Assembly (NCBI GenBank): GCA_001972305.1
Contig: BDDD01000724.1
Location: forward strand, 310,001-374,000
Direction of reading: 5' to 3'
From: Cephalotus follicularis
Taxonomy: Eukaryota > Streptophyta > Magnoliopsida > Oxalidales > Cephalotaceae
Length of the DNA stretch: 64,000 bases
A program made the translations under genes and the position numbers. Positions 58,599-64,000 of the stretch are shown one piece after another (the first letter of the stretch is position 1; each line of letters begins with the position of its first letter). The notes below the pieces were generated by a model, which worked only from the letters and a program-made list of their open reading frames with translations, did no database searches and was not told where the DNA came from.

Positions 58599-61220
58599 TG
58601 TTGGGAACTTGGCAAGGGTTCTCGATCGATTTGGTCCTGTGATGCTAGTGTGTATAATTTTAATTTTTCAAAAGACACAGAGACTCGCAAGTCAAGGTTC
58701 ACACTAACATCTTACTACCAAAATCAATGCGCCAAGGATCTATGTTTAATGTTCATTTAAACAATTACGAAATCAAGCATGCACGCAAAACATAAAATGT
58801 AAGCATAGGGAAAACATAAAAAAAAAGGGAAACGACCATACTAACGTTGGAGGCTCCACTACTTTGCCGCTACACGCTTGCAGTAGCCACCGCCCATTGC
58901 CGGACCCACTGCCCGGAATCCGGTGAGCTCGCCAACGATCAACCAAGACACCGTTGGACTCCAAAAAATCCACTCTACCAATTTCTGGCGGAGACGCGCT
59001 GGGAAGCACCCCGGAGAATGGCGAACAACGGTGGTGACTCACTTTGTTCAGACTCAGTGAGTCTCGTTCAACTGGCCATTAACCGAGCATGAAATATATG
59101 GTCACCAACATCCCGAACTAAACACCGGTGGCTGAGACTCGACCTGGAGCGCTAAGAACGGCCGGTGGCGAGTCACTGAGTTGATTCGCCGTTCGCCATC
59201 AGTGGCCGCCAAGCCATCAAACGCCTCAACTCCTTCAAGCCGACACACCTAAACCCTAGACTCGTTGTGACTCGGGCCAGAACGCCAAGTCACAGTGGCC
59301 GGTGGGTCAACTCGGTGAGTTGACTCACAGAACACAAAACTGGTCGAAAACGCCAGGAAACGCCCAATCTAAGGTCAAGATAGGTAGAGCCAAAAGTTGG
59401 CTCCACCTACCAGTGACCATCGGCAAAGGAAAGAGACTCTGACAGCAAGAAATGGCCAAAAAATGCAAGCGGCCGTGAGGGAGAAACAGGGGAGAGAAGG
59501 AGAGAAAGGGAGAGAAAAGGGAGAAGGCTTACAAGGGAAGGTCGCTCACCTTCTCAAGGCCACCGGCGTGAAGCGCCGGTCTCTCCTCCGGCTAGAACGC
59601 GCCCTTGCGCAGTGACACGTGAAGCATCTCTCTCTCTCTCTCTCTCGCCTAAAACGCACGCCGGGCTGGGAGAGAACACGGGATAGAGTGGTAGAGAGTG
59701 TGTTTTTTTATTTAAATTCAATTGCTTAAGTTAATTAAAATTAACTTAAGTAACTCTCTCCTCTCTCTAATTTTTCCTTTATCTTTGATTAAAATCTCTT
59801 CCAAAATTAATTTGTTTCTCACACATGCTTAGTAATTCTCTCAATTAATTAAACATGTTTCTCTCTTTTATGATTTAATTAAAGTCTCTCACTTTAAATA
59901 ATTAAAGACTCTCTCTTTAATTAATTTAATTAAAATTAAATCATGCTCCGACTTTAAAATCTCTTTATATATCAAGATGAAAATTAGTGTAATGAGAAAT
60001 AATCCTCTACTGTCAAATTAATATATACTAGTTAACAACTAGATTTACCACCGAGCGAGCATGTGTGCAGCATTTGTCACTTTTCCAATAATCATGCGAG
60101 ACCCGAAATCCCGATGGAATTCCGGTACGCTGATAAATTTCCCAGAACATCCCAAAGTTATGGTATGACTATCCAGCTAATAGCTCCGATGTGATATTTA
60201 ATCACCCCTGGATCCGTGGACCACAAAGTACCACGTCTATCATTTGTTAGCTGGTTCCCCAGTACTTTATCACTGTAATCGGTTTGTGTACCACATATCC
60301 TTCGTCATCTCGGCTCTGACCGTGGACCAGGGTTTGGATAAATGTCACCCCTAGGTAAAACCGCGATAACTATAATTTTATGAACACGTTGAGACTATAG
60401 GAGATATCCCCGGAAACCTCTCGTTCCCTATGTCCCAGTGCCCGGCCAGGACATTAAGTCGTCCATGGTCACAAATATTATAGAGCCTATAACCCTCAAA
60501 ATTGGTGTGATGATCCCGTCGTGCAGACTTGCCCATACATCTCAATGCAGCTCCCACAAGGCCAAAAGACAACCCTTTTGCCAGCACGTGGCTAGTGCTA
60601 GGGAAGGCAGAAATCAAAGCCAAGCAGTTACTACACAATGCATGCCAGCTGCTCAGGTCTAAGCACACAACGTAAATCACGTATGATCTACTAACCCTCT
60701 TTGACTAAACACTACCGTGACAATAGGAACTCTATTGACAGAGATGTTGACTCTCCAAATAGATAACCTATGGTGGGTTGGTTCAGTGTCATGCCTCTGC
60801 ACGTAACCCGCATTAGCTTTAGGGTAAAGCCCAAATGGCAATGAGATAATCCATCATTCTTTACCATTCGAAGCAGGCATAACATGGCAAGTCTTTGAGG
60901 TTCATCAATTTCTCTAAGAAAGTGAACCTATGACTTGGAACATTTGTCACGAGGGAGTAAAGATCTCACTCTCATAACCTCTTAGGCACGAGATCCAACC
61001 TTTTACGGACAGGGCGCTATACGTGTATTCAGTTGACTTGGTGATCAACTGATCCATTGAGACGGTTTGGGATTCTACATATAGCAAGATGCCAATGTTT
61101 ATTAAATATGCACAATAGAACACGAATGGAACTAGGAATGTACGATTCAAGAGTGTGTCATACGTAAAGTACATATGTCTGCAGCCTCCTCGTGGCTTGC
61201 AGGGACACCCTAATCTAACA
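58599..61220 (-). repeat. Copia-B 3' LTR (2622 bp)
   Basis: On the plus strand TGTTGGGAACTTGG to CCTAATCTAACA. The right half (60040-61220) aligns with the Copia-1 LTR right half. The left part holds a GC-rich module (58850-59700) with GAGTCACTGAGTTGATTC-type words and a (TC)n tract at about 59627-59646, like the LARD LTR. No target duplication can be tested, because the other end is outside the window. Confidence 0.85.
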
Positions 61221-62747
61221 ATCTCCCACTTGGCTCTCTAGCCAAGAAGACCCTCAGCCTAAGCATATCACACTCTAGCACTGCTCATGGCCTTGGTCAG
61301 TAGGTCTGCTAAGTTTGCTTCTCGCGTGACTCTCTCTATGGTGACATCTACTCTCATGATGTCTCCTATATTTCCTCAATAACATCTCTTTCGAAACGTT
61401 ACATTTATGATCTCCATGATCAAATGATATAGTCGTTGTATATGTTTGGGCGGTAATGAGACCCGAGTTCCATGGTTTGTGCAAAGCCCCATCGTCCTCC
61501 TTATGTTGCACAACTGGACCATGATGGATAGAACCACATAAAGTTCCACAATGAACTTCCGCTACAAAACTAGCTACCATAATCGGTATCACTGGTTGTA
61601 ACATACTTTTATTCTCTGGTGGAGTCTGCAGTCCTCGACAACCACAAACTCCTCCCACTCACACAGCACTTCTATTCAGGACCAACACATATTATAAAAT
61701 TGATTTGTGATCATCCGAATTATAATTGAAACTAGAGTTGAACCAACTCTTACGTTGCAATTCACTATCTTCTCCATGTGTCTAGAAATAATCCTGAGTC
61801 TTTCACAGGCATTATGTCCTCTTGACAATGTCCCAATGTCTCTTACAAGGATTGGACTGAAATCGACTAGCCAGACCCTTAGGCATATCGACATCAGGCC
61901 TAGTATGAAGTATGGCATGCATGATGGAGCCTATTGCCGAAGCATAAGGTTACCTATTCATGCGTTTTCTCTCCTCATAAGTCTTAGAAGACATCCTCTT
62001 GGAAAGGTGAATTCCTTGGCTAATTGGCAGTAAGCCATATATGGAATTCATTCCATACCATTTCAGCACTCTGTTGGTGTACTGGCTTTGGGAAAGTCCA
62101 AGCAATCTACTCGATCTACTCTTTAGACCTTCATTCTATAAAACGTAGAAAGCTTCTCCCAAATCCTTTCTGGAGAAGTTCTTACTTAACTGTACTTCAA
62201 CATTCCTACATCAATGTGTATGTGTAGTATGTCCTCTACATACAGTGCCAAGAAAGTGATTTCTAGATTATCCTATTTCTGGTAGACATTAGGCTTATCC
62301 ATATATTCGACAAAGTCAAAATGGACATTTCAGCTACGGGATGCTTGCTTAAGGTCGTAGACCTTGGGAGCTTGCACCTCTTGTGCGAACGCCCCTCAGA
62401 TGTAAACCTTTGAAGACTGTCTTGACATCCATTTGCCATAGTTCATTATCACAATGAGTGGCAAAATCCAGCATAATCCGAATGGACTAAAGCATTGCAA
62501 CTGGTGAGAAAGTTCTCGGTACATGCAGACCTCTTGTCTTAGTGTATAACCTTTCGTGAACAATTGCGCTTAAAAGGTTTTAACCTTTTCCATTAACGTC
62601 AATCTTCGTCATGAAGATTTACTTAGCATCTGATAGGGTTTTAAGCCTTTGGGTGCATATACCAAGTCCTTCACTTGGTAGGCGTATATGGAGTCCTTTT
62701 CAGATTTCATGATCTCTTACCATGTCCTGGAATCAGTGCTCTTCACT
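61221..62747 (-). pseudogene. Copia-B pol remnant (RNase H, reverse transcriptase)
   Basis: The purine tract complement ATCTCCCACTTGG (61221-61233) is followed by sequence collinear with Copia-1 4084-5120. Examples are the RNase H area near 61440-61560 and the RT end near 62330-62460, where the minus strand reads VYDLKQASRS and upstream a decayed KWMSRQSSK in place of the usual DVKTAF segment. Many stops and frameshifts. Interrupted at 62748 by a family E LTR at CTTCACT|TATAATAACC; Copia-1 shows the empty site near 5132. Confidence 0.75.
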
Positions 62748-64000
62748 TATAATAACCGCAATTTCAATTAATGTGTATTGTACAATGTTGAATAAAATAT
62801 GCATTATATTAAATTTTAATGTCCAATTGTTATATGAATTATGGTTATTGAATTAATTGGTGGTTTGATTGGAATGGAAATGGGGAAATAAACTTAAGGA
62901 ACCAGAATCAGCACCTAACAGCCGACTGTCACAGGGTAACAGTTGACTGGTTCGTTTATGGAAGAACAACCGACTGTCACAGGGAACAGTCGACTGGTTG
63001 GTTTGAGTAAGGACAGTCGATTGTCACAGGTTAACAGTCGACTGGTCTGGCTCAGATAGGTGTCTGTGCATGGAGTGTGAAACAGGGCAGTGGTAGCCTA
63101 AATGTGTCATGCAGGACTGATGCATGCCAACAGGTGTGCAACATGCAAGAGTGGCGTCTTGCATGTGCTCTATTCCATCTGCAGACCTGCACCCTATAAA
63201 AACAGAAGAGAAAAGAGTAAGAAGATGTGCATATGAGAGAGAGAAGAGAAAGGTTGAACCTTGAGTTATGACTAGAGCTGGTCACTGGAATCATGAGTTC
63301 TATATATCAGTGTTGAATGAGTGTTCAGAGAGGTTAGTAATCGTCTGGAGAGAAGAGTTCAACCATTGTATTGATTGTGCATGTTAGTTTGGAGTTCCAA
63401 GTGGAGTTAGAGAGCTTGGAATAAATTGGTAAGCTCCTGATATGATTTCTATTGTTGATATAGTTGTCAATAGGTATGTGTATACTGATTCCGTTATATA
63501 TATATATCATCTATAACATGCTCACATAGTTTAATTGCTGGGATTGGAGTTGAGTTGATATAAAGAGTTTTGGAACTCAAAAGAGAGTTTGAGACTTAGG
63601 ATTACCTAGTAAGTTGCTGGTTTAAGTGATGTTATGGTAGCTAGTTAACCATACGTAGTTACCCATTTTTGTTCTATATACCTGTCGACATGCACCTATA
63701 GCATTAAACTTCTGGATTATTGGTGTTGAGTTGAAATTGGAACTCAAAGAGAAGAATCAATCCAATTTGATTCTGGGATAGCGATTGAGGTAGGGGTATT
63801 GACATGTTTTTGAAGATAAAATATGTATAGCATGTCTGGATAATTTCTCTGTGATTGCATGTTATTAATTGGTTTACATTGGAATTTGAACATGCATACT
63901 ATGTTCTGTTAAACTACTGCCTGACGTTTTTTGGGCAAAACAGTCGACTGTTGAGCCTAACAATCGACTGCTCAATGTAAACAGCCAACTGTTAAGGATA
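62748..64000 (+). repeat. family E LTR, partial (runs off window)
   Basis: TATAATAACCGCAATTT resembles the start of the solo LTR at 26205 (TGTAATACTCACAATTT, with TG changed to TA). The two remain similar for over 1 kb, for example AAGTGGAGTTAG..GAGCTTGGAAT near 63401. It carries CAGTCGACTG words at 62915-63045 and 63940-64000. Whether it is a solo LTR or part of a full element cannot be seen. Confidence 0.75.

Overview
The window looks like repetitive heterochromatin of a large plant genome, most likely a eudicot, although no base sequence here fixes the species. It is a stack of LTR retrotransposons, and no intact host gene is visible. The plant signals are Ty1/copia and Ty3/gypsy elements primed by initiator-methionine tRNA (TGGTATCA.. 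sites), a plant-mobile-domain (PMD) coding remnant, and GAG-only and pol-less retrotransposon derivatives.

Layout. 1-242 is the end of a gypsy integrase, and 243-1359 is probably a truncated antisense LTR. A minus-strand PMD pseudogene (15500-17626 plus 1360-1665) is the oldest recognisable coding sequence. It is split by a minus-strand copia element, Copia-1 (1666-15499, target duplication gtttt). Copia-1 is itself split by a plus-strand gypsy element, Gypsy-1 (5636-10498, duplication atatg). From about 17627 to 58470 runs the LTR of a second copia element (Copia-A), opened by two insertions. The first is a LARD-like element with 3.9-kb LTRs (17672-30320, duplication cttcc), which carries a solo LTR (family E, 26205-28483). 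The second is a plus-strand tandem LTR-gag-LTR-gag-LTR element without pol (30693-56826). The middle LTR of the tandem (33694-52332) holds a family C LTR (35139-50762). That holds a minus-strand gypsy element with family C LTRs and recognisable gag, protease, reverse transcriptase, RNase H and integrase (37101-49990). Its 5' LTR holds another family C solo LTR (46810-49562). A third copia (Copia-B, from 58599) lies in Copia-A internal sequence and is interrupted at 62748 by a further family E LTR that runs off the window.

How it works together. Every coding region is a retrotransposon polyprotein or the PMD remnant, and all but the short pieces carry stops or frameshifts. The pol-less elements (the GAG-only tandem and the LARD) would depend on enzymes supplied in trans. 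Most insertion borders were fixed by paired LTR ends (TG..CA) with exact or one-mismatch 5-bp target duplications, so the order of events can be read: PMD < Copia-A < GAG tandem < outer C LTR < gypsy C < inner C LTR.

The most unusual signals are four. Dense clusters of GTCGAC-core palindromes recur in four otherwise different LTR families. A GC-rich module is shared between a LARD LTR and a copia LTR. The GAG-only element is a tandem with shared LTRs. About 2.5 kb inside Copia-1, where gag should lie, has no recognisable coding sequence.
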